A DNA stretch of 8,677 bases from positions 1-8,677 of the forward strand of contig JAUXBW010000088.1 of assembly GCA_030619185.1 (NCBI GenBank), in the 5' to 3' direction. Each line of letters begins with the position of its first letter. Within the stretch, counting starts at the first letter, position 1. Source of the DNA: Methyloprofundus sp. GTDB taxonomy: Bacteria; Pseudomonadota; Gammaproteobacteria; Methylococcales; Methylomonadaceae. The position numbers were made by a program, and so were the translations under genes. The notes under the pieces are model-generated. The model had not been told where the DNA came from. It worked only from the letters and a program-made list of their open reading frames with translations, and did no database searches. Below, piece after piece: positions 1 through 5,914 of the stretch.

Positions 1-101
1 ACTGGGCGGGCGACTTCTTCTATTGCAGCTTGCTCGCTGTCATCCTGACAAGCAGTTAATATAAAAGGTATAAATACCAATAAACTAATCTTTCTGTGCA
101 T
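1..101 (-). CDS. Lipoprotein, probable RND efflux periplasmic adaptor, N-terminal fragment
   Basis: This is the first 33 codons of a minus-strand gene that leaves the window at its left edge. The ATG at 101-99 is preceded by GAGGA at a normal distance. The translation starts MHRKISLLVFIPFILTAC, a short basic N-terminus, a hydrophobic stretch and an LTAC lipobox with Cys18 as the lipidation site. An acidic, Ala-rich linker ending in ARPV follows. A lipoprotein signal followed by a short acidic linker and 'RPV' is typical of the start of HlyD/AcrA-type membrane-fusion subunits of RND efflux pumps. That family call is inference, because no lipoyl or barrel domain lies inside the window. The lipoprotein call is firm; the efflux call is moderate. 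Confidence 0.6.
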   Translation of the reverse strand, partial: MHRKISLLVFIPFILTACQDDSEQAAIEEVARP

Positions 102-127
102 ATAATTATCCTCGGTGATGAAATTCC

Positions 128-156
128 ATTGTACTTAAAATAAGTTCTGATTTTAA
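128..156 (-). promoter_or_regulatory. Possible sigma-70 promoter for the left-edge lipoprotein gene
   Basis: On the minus strand there is a TTAAAA hexamer (156-151, four of six matches to TTGACA), then 17 bases, then TACAAT (133-128, five of six matches to TATAAT). It lies about 27 bases before the ATG at 101. In AT-rich DNA such matches arise by chance, so this is tentative. Confidence 0.33.
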
Positions 157-248
157 AAAAATTGACTACCTACGTAAGGTGAGCGACCTTGTTATTAAAG
201 TTCTCACGCACCTCGTTCCTATTAATAATGTGTGTGTAATAACTTGAG

Positions 249-314
249 CAACTCTGGGGAACGAATCTTTAGTCCGCTTTTTAAAATGCAGGCTAAAGAC
301 CTGCACCCCAGTTG
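249..314. repeat. Palindromic repeat (REP/MITE-like), copy A
   Basis: The two ends pair with each other: CAACTCTGGGG at 249-259 against CCCCAGTTG at 306-314, nine pairs with a two-base bulge. Inside, TCTTTAG (266-272) pairs with CTAAAGA (293-299). The minus strand of this block shares AACTGGGG followed by CTTTAGCCT with the repeat at the right end of the window, which suggests a dispersed family. It lies downstream of the glycine-zipper gene and could fold in its transcript, but there is no clean U-tract, so I call it a repeat rather than a terminator. Confidence 0.6.
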
Positions 315-389
315 ATTAAGTAAAAGTGTGTCAAGCACGTTACTAAGTAATAAATCACTAACGGGTTAATCGTGCAAATTATACATACC

Positions 390-671
390 CTACCTGTAAT
401 CTCTAGGTGGAGGAAGTGATTGCTGTAGCCCTTGATTATAACCTTGTTGATAAGCGGCAGCTTCAGACCTGTCCTGTTGCTCTGATAGATAGCCTGTGCC
501 AGCACCTACACCTGCACCTATTGCTGCACCCATACCTGCGTCACCAGCAATTGCACCAATTATGGCTCCACCAGCGGCACCCAGCAATGCGCCGCCCGTG
601 GCTCTTGGACCACAACCACTAAGACTGCTAATGCAGATAGTCATGATCAGTACTACTATTTTTTTGTTCAT
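390..671 (-). CDS. Glycine-zipper lipoprotein
   Basis: A 93-residue protein. The signal sequence is MNKKIVVLIMTICISS followed by lipobox LSGC, so Cys20 would be lipidated. Residues 26-60 form a glycine-zipper segment with repeated GxxxG spacing (GGALLGAAGGAIIGAIAG and onward). This kind of segment inserts in or packs against membranes in the YMGG/SlyB-like families. The tail is Gln-rich and ends in PPPRDYR. Two ATGs lie in tandem. AAGGAG at 683-678 is 3 bases before the first (674) and 6 before the second (671), so I chose 671. The gene starts about 15 bases after the Rap1a-like gene stops, so the two form an operon. The exact role is unknown; an outer-membrane integrity or anchoring role is inferred. 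Confidence 0.85.
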   Translation of the reverse strand: MNKKIVVLIMTICISSLSGCGPRATGGALLGAAGGAIIGAIAGDAGMGAAIGAGVGAGTGYLSEQQDRSEAAAYQQGYNQGLQQSLPPPRDYR

Positions 672-686
672 CATCAACTCCTTGGT

Positions 687-1073
687 TTACTTAACACAGG
701 GATAGCTTGCTACTAAAAAACGGAATTCTGTTTCCACAGGTACTTCCTGCATATATTCAAGGTGAGCAATTGTCCATTTGACGAACTGTGGAACAATTTT
801 ATCACGCGATGGCTCTGGTTTAGGCAGGCAAAACCAGGGTTTTTGTTTGGAGTCCTTACGTTCAGCCATATGAAAATCAAAAGCCCCCACTAAGTAGCCC
901 TGACAAAAATGGATAGCTTGCAGAGCGAGCGGATCTTTACTAGATACGGTACATAAATTGATCAGATTTTGGGTAGTCAATACTTCAAAGTCATGCTTAG
1001 TGACCGCTAAAGCACTGGAAGTCATTAAAAAATTTCCGGCTAGCAATATGCCGAGTAGTACCTTTCGTTTCAT
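687..1073 (-). CDS. Rap1a/Tai family secreted protein
   Basis: A 128-residue protein with a Sec signal peptide (MKRKVLLGILLAGNFLMTSSALA, cleavage after residue 23). The mature part has four cysteines at 41, 57, 82 and 126. Their setting (LINLC, HFCQGYLVGAFDFH, WFCLP, ASYPC) is that of the Rap1a/Tai family, whose founders are periplasmic immunity proteins against type VI peptidoglycan amidase effectors and carry two disulfides. The length is normal for the family. GAGG lies about 7 bases before the ATG. No effector or type VI gene is visible nearby, and many chromosomal members of this family have no known partner, so an immunity role is not shown here. It is the first gene of an operon with the glycine-zipper lipoprotein. 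Confidence 0.85.
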   Translation of the reverse strand: MKRKVLLGILLAGNFLMTSSALAVTKHDFEVLTTQNLINLCTVSSKDPLALQAIHFCQGYLVGAFDFHMAERKDSKQKPWFCLPKPEPSRDKIVPQFVKWTIAHLEYMQEVPVETEFRFLVASYPCVK

Positions 1074-1258
1074 GGTTTACCTCGATATTAATTGAATATT
1101 AGGCTAGTGCTGCACAAGTTCCCACAGTCTCCGTAGGAATTCATACGTGAACGCTCTGCGTTCTGTGACACGCAGAATATCACAAAGTGCATTTTCACAC
1201 CTGAGCATGAGTACGAGAATAATATCTTACGTTTACTTCACCTTTCTTTGCATGATTC

Positions 1259-1696
1259 TTATTTTATTTTCTCACAATCACCTGCTCGCCAGGCCTGATT
1301 ATCTAATGTTGGTGCAGTACTATAATGGCGAAGTAGGAAAAACCAGGCTTTGTTTGAAACTGTTTTTAGGTAATTGGATTTCAAAACTCCTTTGGGTAGT
1401 TCCGGGCCAAAATATATGTTTACAGAACCATCTTCATTGTAATTCAGCTTATTTAATGAGCCGATGGATGAAAGTGGATGACCCTTTTGATAATCTGAGC
1501 TATTTTTTTCATTGTTATAGATGCTTATGATCCAGAAATTGGCGGCAGATCCACTTGCTGGTAAATTAATTTTATAAGTGGAACCACCTGATAATCGATT
1601 CCTGTCTGCATCAAGAGAAACAAAGGGTCTGTTCAAGGTTGTGTAAGATGTGACAGAGCATAATGAGGCAATGACTTCTTTTACGCATTTTTTCAT
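1259..1696 (-). CDS. Stand-alone DUF1214 domain protein, possibly truncated
   Basis: A 145-residue product. From residue 29 it reads as the C-terminal DUF1214 beta-domain: DADRNRLSGGSTYKINLP, then FWIISIYN (54-61), NEDGSVNIYFGPE (87-99), SNYL (107-110), WFFLLRHYSTAP (118-129) and a final W-R-A-G near the end. In most proteins this domain follows a large DUF1254 domain and a signal peptide; here both are missing. The first 28 residues (MKKCVKEVIASLCSVTSYTT...) do not make a convincing signal peptide. The ATG overlaps the stop of the ABM-like gene as ATGA, so translation would be coupled to it. It is either a remnant caught in a new operon or a genuine small DUF1214 protein; an intact frame to the domain's natural end favours expression. 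Its biochemical function is unknown. Confidence 0.72.
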   Translation of the reverse strand: MKKCVKEVIASLCSVTSYTTLNRPFVSLDADRNRLSGGSTYKINLPASGSAANFWIISIYNNEKNSSDYQKGHPLSSIGSLNKLNYNEDGSVNIYFGPELPKGVLKSNYLKTVSNKAWFFLLRHYSTAPTLDNQAWRAGDCEKIK

Positions 1697-1989
1697 TGCA
1701 TCATACTGTTTTCAAGCACTGCAGAATAACTTTCCAATCTAACGTCTTCTAGCGAACCCAGCACATCAATAGTGCTCATCAACATTTTGAAGCGATCTGT
1801 ATGTAAATAAGCTTTCAACGGTTCCATACTATTGCATTCTGCGATTATATGAAGCAAACGGCTATCTTTGGGGTCTTCGTTCACATGAAAAAAACTGATT
1901 GGCTTTTCGGGTGAAAGACTGCCAACTGATTGAAAAAATTCGTAGTATTTATCTGTATCAATAAAAGCAATAATTCGCACTCCAAACAT
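1693..1989 (-). CDS. ABM-like dimeric alpha/beta-barrel protein
   Basis: A 98-residue cytosolic protein with no signal peptide. The pattern is that of the ferredoxin-like antibiotic-biosynthesis-monooxygenase (ABM) fold: strand MFGVRIIAFID, helix TDKYYEFFQSV, strand SFFHVNEDPKDSRLLHIIAECNS, helix MEPLKAYLHTDRFKMLMSTIDVL, and strand EDVRLESYSA. The 'eal..hl.s..F..L' layout at residues 57-70 is characteristic. Members range from small quinol monooxygenases to heme or sensory proteins, and no catalytic residue lets me choose. The ATG at 1989 follows a weak AAGG. It is the first gene of a coupled pair with the DUF1214 protein and sits just behind a predicted sigma-54 promoter, so it is probably expressed only when a specific activator is triggered. 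The fold call is moderate; the function is open. Confidence 0.65.
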   Translation of the reverse strand: MFGVRIIAFIDTDKYYEFFQSVGSLSPEKPISFFHVNEDPKDSRLLHIIAECNSMEPLKAYLHTDRFKMLMSTIDVLGSLEDVRLESYSAVLENSMMQ

Positions 1990-2026
1990 GAATTTACCTT
2001 GGTTATAGTATCGGTATTATTTATTA

Positions 2027-2043
2027 TGAAATATTCGTGCCAA
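2027..2043 (-). promoter_or_regulatory. Predicted sigma-54 (-24/-12) promoter for the ABM-DUF1214 operon
   Basis: The minus strand reads TTGGCACGAATATTTCA. Against the sigma-54 consensus YTGGCACG-N4-TTGCW the whole -24 block matches and the spacing is exact. The single mismatch is at -12 (TTTCA instead of TTGCA). Transcription would start near 2016, giving a leader of about 27 bases before the ATG at 1989. A sigma-54 activator gene lies immediately upstream, which raises the odds. The lost G of the -12 GC would be expected to weaken the site. Confidence 0.62.
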
Positions 2044-2149
2044 ATATAAAGTATTGAAATAATAATAACTCATGTCATTGATTATTAATCATATATTATT
2101 CTATTATGTTAGCCGTCATATAAATCATTAAGAGGAACACAGCGCTGAA

Positions 2150-2191
2150 CTGTTAAATATCATGGTTATATTCCACGATTCTGTTAAATAT
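2150..2191. promoter_or_regulatory. Candidate enhancer: two direct repeats of CTGTTAAATAT
   Basis: CTGTTAAATAT occurs at 2150-2160 and again at 2181-2191, identical over 11 bases. The offset is 31 bases, about three helical turns, so both would face the same side of the DNA. They lie roughly 135-175 bases upstream of the predicted sigma-54 start, the usual distance for activator binding sites. TTAGCCG (2109-2115) and CGGCTAA (2194-2200) flank the first copy and abut the second as an inverted repeat. Binding by the neighbouring activator is inference. Confidence 0.42.
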
Positions 2192-2217
2192 AGCGGCTAA
2201 TCAACAGTAGCTTTTAC

Positions 2218-2298
2218 GGTAACTGTTCACTTAAAAAGGGGGGGCTAATAAAACCTCCCCTAACCCCTCCTTGCCAAGAGGGGGACTGAACGGTTACC
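2218..2298. repeat. Palindromic, C-rich dispersed-type repeat
   Basis: The left end GGTAACTGTTCACT and the right end AGTCCCC... read in reverse, GGTAACCGTTCAGT, match at 12 of 14 positions as terminal inverted repeats. The interior has a G-run (about 2238-2244) facing C-rich tracts (about 2254-2270) and a second short hairpin around TTGCCAAGAGGGGG. It begins three bases beyond the stop of the sigma-54 activator gene. It looks like a mobile palindromic element (MITE/REP class). It could also act as a transcript end or stabiliser for the activator mRNA, insulating the downstream ABM operon. Similar 'CCCCTAACCCCTCC' repeats are, from memory, dispersed in many aquatic bacteria. Confidence 0.6.
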
Positions 2299-2300
2299 TT

Positions 2301-4478
2301 TTACGAGTTGGTTTTGCTGTCGGTGGAACGGGTGATTTTCCATTTGCGCATACGTGAACGCAAGGTGCTAGGATTGAGGCCAAGTCGTTCAGCAGCACCC
2401 TTTTCACCCTCTATACGCCAATTTACTTGCTTTAATACCTGGTGGATGTAGTTTTTTTCCAACTCTTGTAATGTGCTCTGGTAACTTAAATCGTCATTTA
2501 ACTTTTCTTGTGTGATACGAGACTCAGATAGTTTTTCCGCCAGTGCTAAAGGGTGATCAGCAGGAGTAATTATAACGGCTCTTTCAAGTACGTTTTGTAA
2601 CTCGCGTATATTACCTGGCCAATCATAGTCTATAAGCTGGTCTAAAACAGCATGCGGGATAAGGGTAATGAATTTACCTTGTTGCTTACAAAATTGATTA
2701 ACAAAGGTATTGACTAATAAGGGAATATCAGTCTTGCGTTGGCGCAGTGGTGCGACTGTAATTGGAAATACATTAAGGCGATAAAACAAGTCACTTCTGA
2801 AATGTCCTTTTTCCACTTCTTTAAGCAGTTCTCTATTCGTGGCGGCAATAATTCTGACATCAATTTTAATGGTTTTCTGGCTACCGATACGCTCTATCTC
2901 GCCTTCTTGCAAAGCACGTAACAATTTCACTTGTAATGCTAAAGGCATTTCACCGACCTCATCAAGAAACAAAGTACCACCATCGGCGAGTTCAAAACGT
3001 CCCTTGTGCATTTTATCAGCACCGGTAAATGCCCCTTTTTCATGTCCGAATAGCTCAGTTTCGATCAGATTTTCTGGCAAAGCAGCACAATTCACCTTAA
3101 TCAGCGGTTTATCGTGTCGAGCACTATGCTTATGAATGGACCTAGCGACCAGCTCTTTACCAACCCCCGTTTCTCCTTCAATTAGCACCACGGTATTATG
3201 ACTAGCTACCTGGCTAATTTTGTGCTGAATATATTTTAAGGCATCGCTGCTACCGGTAAAATCACCGTAATGATAATCTGCGTCGATTTCGTTACGTAGA
3301 TAAACGGCCTGGTCTCGATATTGAGTTTTTAACATCTCGACCTCCTTTAATGCTGCTTGCATATCCAGCAAAGCCTGATTACGTTCATTTTCAGTTTTTT
3401 GATGTTCGCTAATATCAGCACCGATACTCAATAAGCCCGTAGTTTTTCCACTAACATCAAATAGCAGTACGCTGGACCATTCTATGGTACGAACTTGCCC
3501 ATTTTTAGTTTGTAATGTTAATTGCTGGTTTTGCTGTAAATCTCCATCAATTGATGAGGCAAATAGTTTGGCGTATTCTTCAGTGAATGTCTTGGGAATA
3601 ACCTTTAAAAAGTGTTTGCCAGATAACTGTGACTTGGTATAACCGCTTACCTGTTCATAATAGGGGTTGATGTAATCAATGGCACCGTGCCGGTCGAGGC
3701 TGATCACTAATAACTGCACATTTTCCAGTAAGGTAGACCAGCGTTTTTCATTGGCGGTAATTTGACGGTTATAAACACCGGCGGCAATCGCATCGGTAAC
3801 CACTTGATAGCTCATGGTCAATACAATAGCCAGAAAAGAAAAGCTGATCATATAAGGTGTTTTGATCAGTCCGGCATCAACTAGTGGCGTGTGTATGCCT
3901 GCGGTTACAATAAAAAAGACGATGGCAACACCGATTAATACGGTTTTTGTCCATTGCGTCCGTCGCCACAGCCGAAAAGTTGCATCACTGACATAGATTA
4001 CTATCAATAGTGACGCAGCGTCCGCTAAAATTTTCCAGGGATTAACAATACCCAGTGGTATCGTAAAGGTTTCTCCCCAGAAAGTAGTAATTTGTTTCAG
4101 CTCGGTGATTTGGCTAAATACCACACTGGCGGGAGACTGAAAGTTAATGACGATTACAAAACTCCAGAGCGCACTAATAACAACTGCTAACCACTTTTTA
4201 CCGGTAGCGAAATAATTCTGCACATACCAAACCATCGGGACTAAAATGCCAAAAATACACAGAGTCCCCCACTGCAACAGGATTTTATAGGTTTCCAGTG
4301 AGTGGCTGTGCATCAGACTCAACTCTACAATGGCGTTTAGACTAGAGCTGAATGCCATCACTGCGGAGAGTAAATAATAAAACTTCTTCTTGTCGTGCAA
4401 CCAGAAGATAAAGTGCATTGATGCCAGTATCAAGGCCGCAGAAGCACACATTGACCAGGCGATTATGGTAGGACTCAT
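2301..4478 (-). CDS. Membrane-anchored PAS sensor, sigma-54-dependent transcriptional activator
   Basis: A 725-residue protein. Residues 1-226 contain about seven hydrophobic segments (near 5-25, 34-54, 72-88, 96-113, 148-165, 178-195, 208-226), like the 7TM sensor module found on histidine kinases. A PAS domain follows (about 243-360, with ISLDRHGAIDYINPYYEQVSGY and SIGADISEHQ), then a probable coiled coil (362-398). The AAA+ activator domain carries Walker A GETGVGKE (435-442), the sigma-54-contacting GAFTGA loop (482-487), Walker B TLFLDE (502-507), arginine fingers in RSDLFYRLNVFPI (561-573) and PGNIREL (621-627). A Fis-type HTH lies at 694-715. It should hydrolyse ATP to open sigma-54 promoters. 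There is no receiver domain, so the signal is probably read directly by the membrane or PAS part. There is no clear Shine-Dalgarno at the ATG. The ABM operon promoter next door is a plausible target. Confidence 0.95.
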   Translation of the reverse strand: MSPTIIAWSMCASAALILASMHFIFWLHDKKKFYYLLSAVMAFSSSLNAIVELSLMHSHSLETYKILLQWGTLCIFGILVPMVWYVQNYFATGKKWLAVVISALWSFVIVINFQSPASVVFSQITELKQITTFWGETFTIPLGIVNPWKILADAASLLIVIYVSDATFRLWRRTQWTKTVLIGVAIVFFIVTAGIHTPLVDAGLIKTPYMISFSFLAIVLTMSYQVVTDAIAAGVYNRQITANEKRWSTLLENVQLLVISLDRHGAIDYINPYYEQVSGYTKSQLSGKHFLKVIPKTFTEEYAKLFASSIDGDLQQNQQLTLQTKNGQVRTIEWSSVLLFDVSGKTTGLLSIGADISEHQKTENERNQALLDMQAALKEVEMLKTQYRDQAVYLRNEIDADYHYGDFTGSSDALKYIQHKISQVASHNTVVLIEGETGVGKELVARSIHKHSARHDKPLIKVNCAALPENLIETELFGHEKGAFTGADKMHKGRFELADGGTLFLDEVGEMPLALQVKLLRALQEGEIERIGSQKTIKIDVRIIAATNRELLKEVEKGHFRSDLFYRLNVFPITVAPLRQRKTDIPLLVNTFVNQFCKQQGKFITLIPHAVLDQLIDYDWPGNIRELQNVLERAVIITPADHPLALAEKLSESRITQEKLNDDLSYQSTLQELEKNYIHQVLKQVNWRIEGEKGAAERLGLNPSTLRSRMRKWKITRSTDSKTNS

Positions 4479-4507
4479 TATCGTTAGCGTTTAGCCATAA
4501 ACATAGT

Positions 4508-4513
4508 ATTATA
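4508..4513 (-). promoter_or_regulatory. Possible -10 element of the activator gene
   Basis: A perfect TATAAT on the minus strand about 30 bases before the ATG at 4478. The best -35 candidate, TTGAGA (4540-4535), is 21 bases away, which is too far for a standard sigma-70 promoter. Only the -10 is offered, at low confidence. Confidence 0.33.
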
Positions 4514-4634
4514 AACTAAACATCCATGATTCTATCTCAAGTCTTTAAAACTAAAATATCATCTGGATAAACCAGGCGTTATTGCCTTTGGAATCAGTAA
4601 AACAACCGCACTTGCCAAAAGATACTATATCAGG

Positions 4635-4811
4635 GAAATTCCTAAACCTGGAGAATCTTGTAGTGGAAAGTTTATAACTCGAATTCCCAAAAGTTTACAT
4701 ACACGACTGATATCAAGAGCAAAACAAGAAGGTGTAAGTATGAATGCTTTAGTTTCTTCATTTATTGCCGAGTCCCTAGGACGGAAAGAGTCTACGTCGA
4801 AACATACTTAA
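4635..4811 (+). pseudogene. HicB-type antitoxin remnant (C-terminal half)
   Basis: In this frame the DNA reads EIPKPGESCSGKFITRIPKS, then LHTRLISRAKQEGVSMNALV, then SSFIAESLG and a short tail ending at TAA (4809-4811). 'YSGKF.vRlPksLH..L...A..eGvSlNqlv...ia..LG' is the hallmark of the ribbon-helix-helix DNA-binding end of HicB antitoxins, preceded by the usual IP-x-P linker. The frame stays open back to about 4527 but has no plausible start codon and no recognisable HicB partial RNase H-like N-domain. The only ATG lies inside the helix. No HicA toxin fits in the space. I read this as a decayed antitoxin whose 5' part was lost by deletion or rearrangement. Confidence 0.75.
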
Positions 4812-5178
4812 GTTGGGCAGCCGTTCCACCTCACGATAGGAAAGTCTTCTAAGAAGCGCACATGCGAGTTTCCCAGCATAACGGTTCAAGTCTTTATAAG
4901 ACTCCTTTACCAAGAACCAACAATTAAATTAAAAACAAGGGTGTTCTAATTGAGAAACCCCTAAGTGTCACTGTAAGAAAAGCCAGGAATTCGTAATTCA
5001 TGACTCCGTTTTTCTTGATGACTGGGAAAAGTTCTGCTACTGATGGGCTTGTCTGTCTATGCAAAAAAACAGGATAATAAATCATCATCTTTTAATTAAT
5101 ATGGGGGAGGGGGAGAGTAGCTTTCTGGTGTAAAATATAAAGTAATCTTGGCTATTAATCCCAACTAGGTTCCTTATC
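4812..5178. other. Gene-free stretch before the SYLF gene
   Basis: I see no intact gene here. On the minus strand an open run from about 4922 down to 4779 translates into protein-like text (for example YKDLNRYAGKLACALLRRLS) but lacks a start and matches nothing I can name; it could be a transposase-type remnant or chance. A purine-rich tract (GGGGGAGGGGGAGAG) lies near 5103-5117. The promoter of the SYLF operon should lie in the last 100 bases, but no hexamer pair is convincing. Confidence 0.4.
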
Positions 5179-5883
5179 ATGAAGTTTATAACCCATCTAC
5201 GATCTGTTCAATTCATTTTTATTTTCCTATTAACCCTCGTGTCCTTTACCACCTGTTGGGCCGATACGCAGGAGGAAACAACTGAACTAATTGAGCAGTC
5301 TGTAGAATTAATTAATGTGGAAATGGCGACCCCACGATTTGAAGGTTTTCGCAATCTCATTGGTGCCAGCCGGGCGGTGTTGATTCTTCCCAACTACAAG
5401 CAAGGCGCTTTTTGGTTTGGTTATGGAAGAGGGAGGGGTATTGTTCTGAAACGTTTTGGTAAGAATTGGAGCGACCCACTCTTTGTCACCATCAGCGATA
5501 TTAACCTCGGTTTCCAGTTTGGTTTTTTTCAGTCGCGTAGTGTTGCTTTTGTACTTACCGATAAAACGGTAACTAAGCTTGAAGAAAGTGTTGCACATTG
5601 GGGAACGGCAGGCGGCGCTGCATTTCTGAAATGGGGAGTAGATGCAAGCGGTACTGCAAGTTGGGATAGTGGGCTTGATTCTACAATTGCAGGCTTGTCT
5701 AAAGGTTTATATTTTGGTGGTGCGTTCAATAGGACTAACGTTAGTCCTTATGACGAGTTTAACCAACATTTTTATGACAATAAAACAGCACCATCCATAC
5801 TGGCTACACCGGGAACGCATCCCAAAGCAGCAGAATTACGCAACATCCTACATGTGATGATTGAAGAAGTCTGGGAAAACTAA
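5179..5883 (+). CDS. Secreted SYLF (Ysc84-like) domain protein
   Basis: A 234-residue protein. Residues 1-29 form a Sec signal peptide with a long hydrophobic core, cleaved after CWA; the Cys is not in a lipobox. From about residue 45 to the end it is a SYLF domain (PF04366, bacterial DUF500/Ysc84 type). The signature is SRAVLILPNYKQGAFWFGYG, then RGRG, then WSDPLFVTISDINLGFQFGF and FVLTDKTVTKLEE. Eukaryotic SYLF domains bind phosphoinositides; bacterial ones are secreted and presumed to bind lipid, with unclear biology. The length is normal. The Shine-Dalgarno is weak (AGG, about 10 bases before the ATG). It is the first gene of a likely operon with the hydrolase lipoprotein, whose TTG start comes 31 bases after this stop. 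Confidence 0.88.
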   Translation: MKFITHLRSVQFIFIFLLTLVSFTTCWADTQEETTELIEQSVELINVEMATPRFEGFRNLIGASRAVLILPNYKQGAFWFGYGRGRGIVLKRFGKNWSDPLFVTISDINLGFQFGFFQSRSVAFVLTDKTVTKLEESVAHWGTAGGAAFLKWGVDASGTASWDSGLDSTIAGLSKGLYFGGAFNRTNVSPYDEFNQHFYDNKTAPSILATPGTHPKAAELRNILHVMIEEVWEN

Positions 5884-5902
5884 ATATTTAACTTTAGTAT
5901 AT

Positions 5903-5907
5903 AGGAG
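5903..5907 (+). promoter_or_regulatory. Shine-Dalgarno that fixes a TTG start
   Basis: AGGAG, 7 bases before TTG at 5915-5917. The frame is also open further upstream, to another TTG at 5861 inside the SYLF gene, but that one has no ribosome site. This element therefore sets the start of the hydrolase gene. Confidence 0.75.
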
Positions 5908-5914
5908 ATATTCG

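Noticed and set aside
496..705. Pro/Ala-rich plus-strand open frame
   Set aside because: It is the antisense of the glycine-zipper segment, whose Gly/Ala codons read as Pro/Ala on the other strand. It has no ribosome site.
1086..1150. Possible sigma-54 promoter before the Rap1a-like gene
   Set aside because: The minus strand has TGTGGGAACTTGTGCAG, but the GG-to-GC spacing is 8 or fewer bases instead of 10, so it cannot be a -24/-12 site.
1147..1530. 127-codon plus-strand open frame opposite the DUF1214 gene
   Set aside because: There is no family-like pattern, it starts in non-coding DNA, and the minus-strand frame here shows clear DUF1214 motifs.
4779..4922. Minus-strand open run with protein-like text in the HicB to SYLF gap
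   Set aside because: It has no start codon, no recognisable family, and partly overlaps the antisense of the HicB remnant. I cannot separate a decayed gene from chance.
5861..5914. Upstream extension of the hydrolase gene to a TTG at 5861
   Set aside because: It overlaps the SYLF coding end, has no ribosome site, and puts 18 polar residues before the lipoprotein signal. The TTG at 5915 has AGGAG at the right distance.
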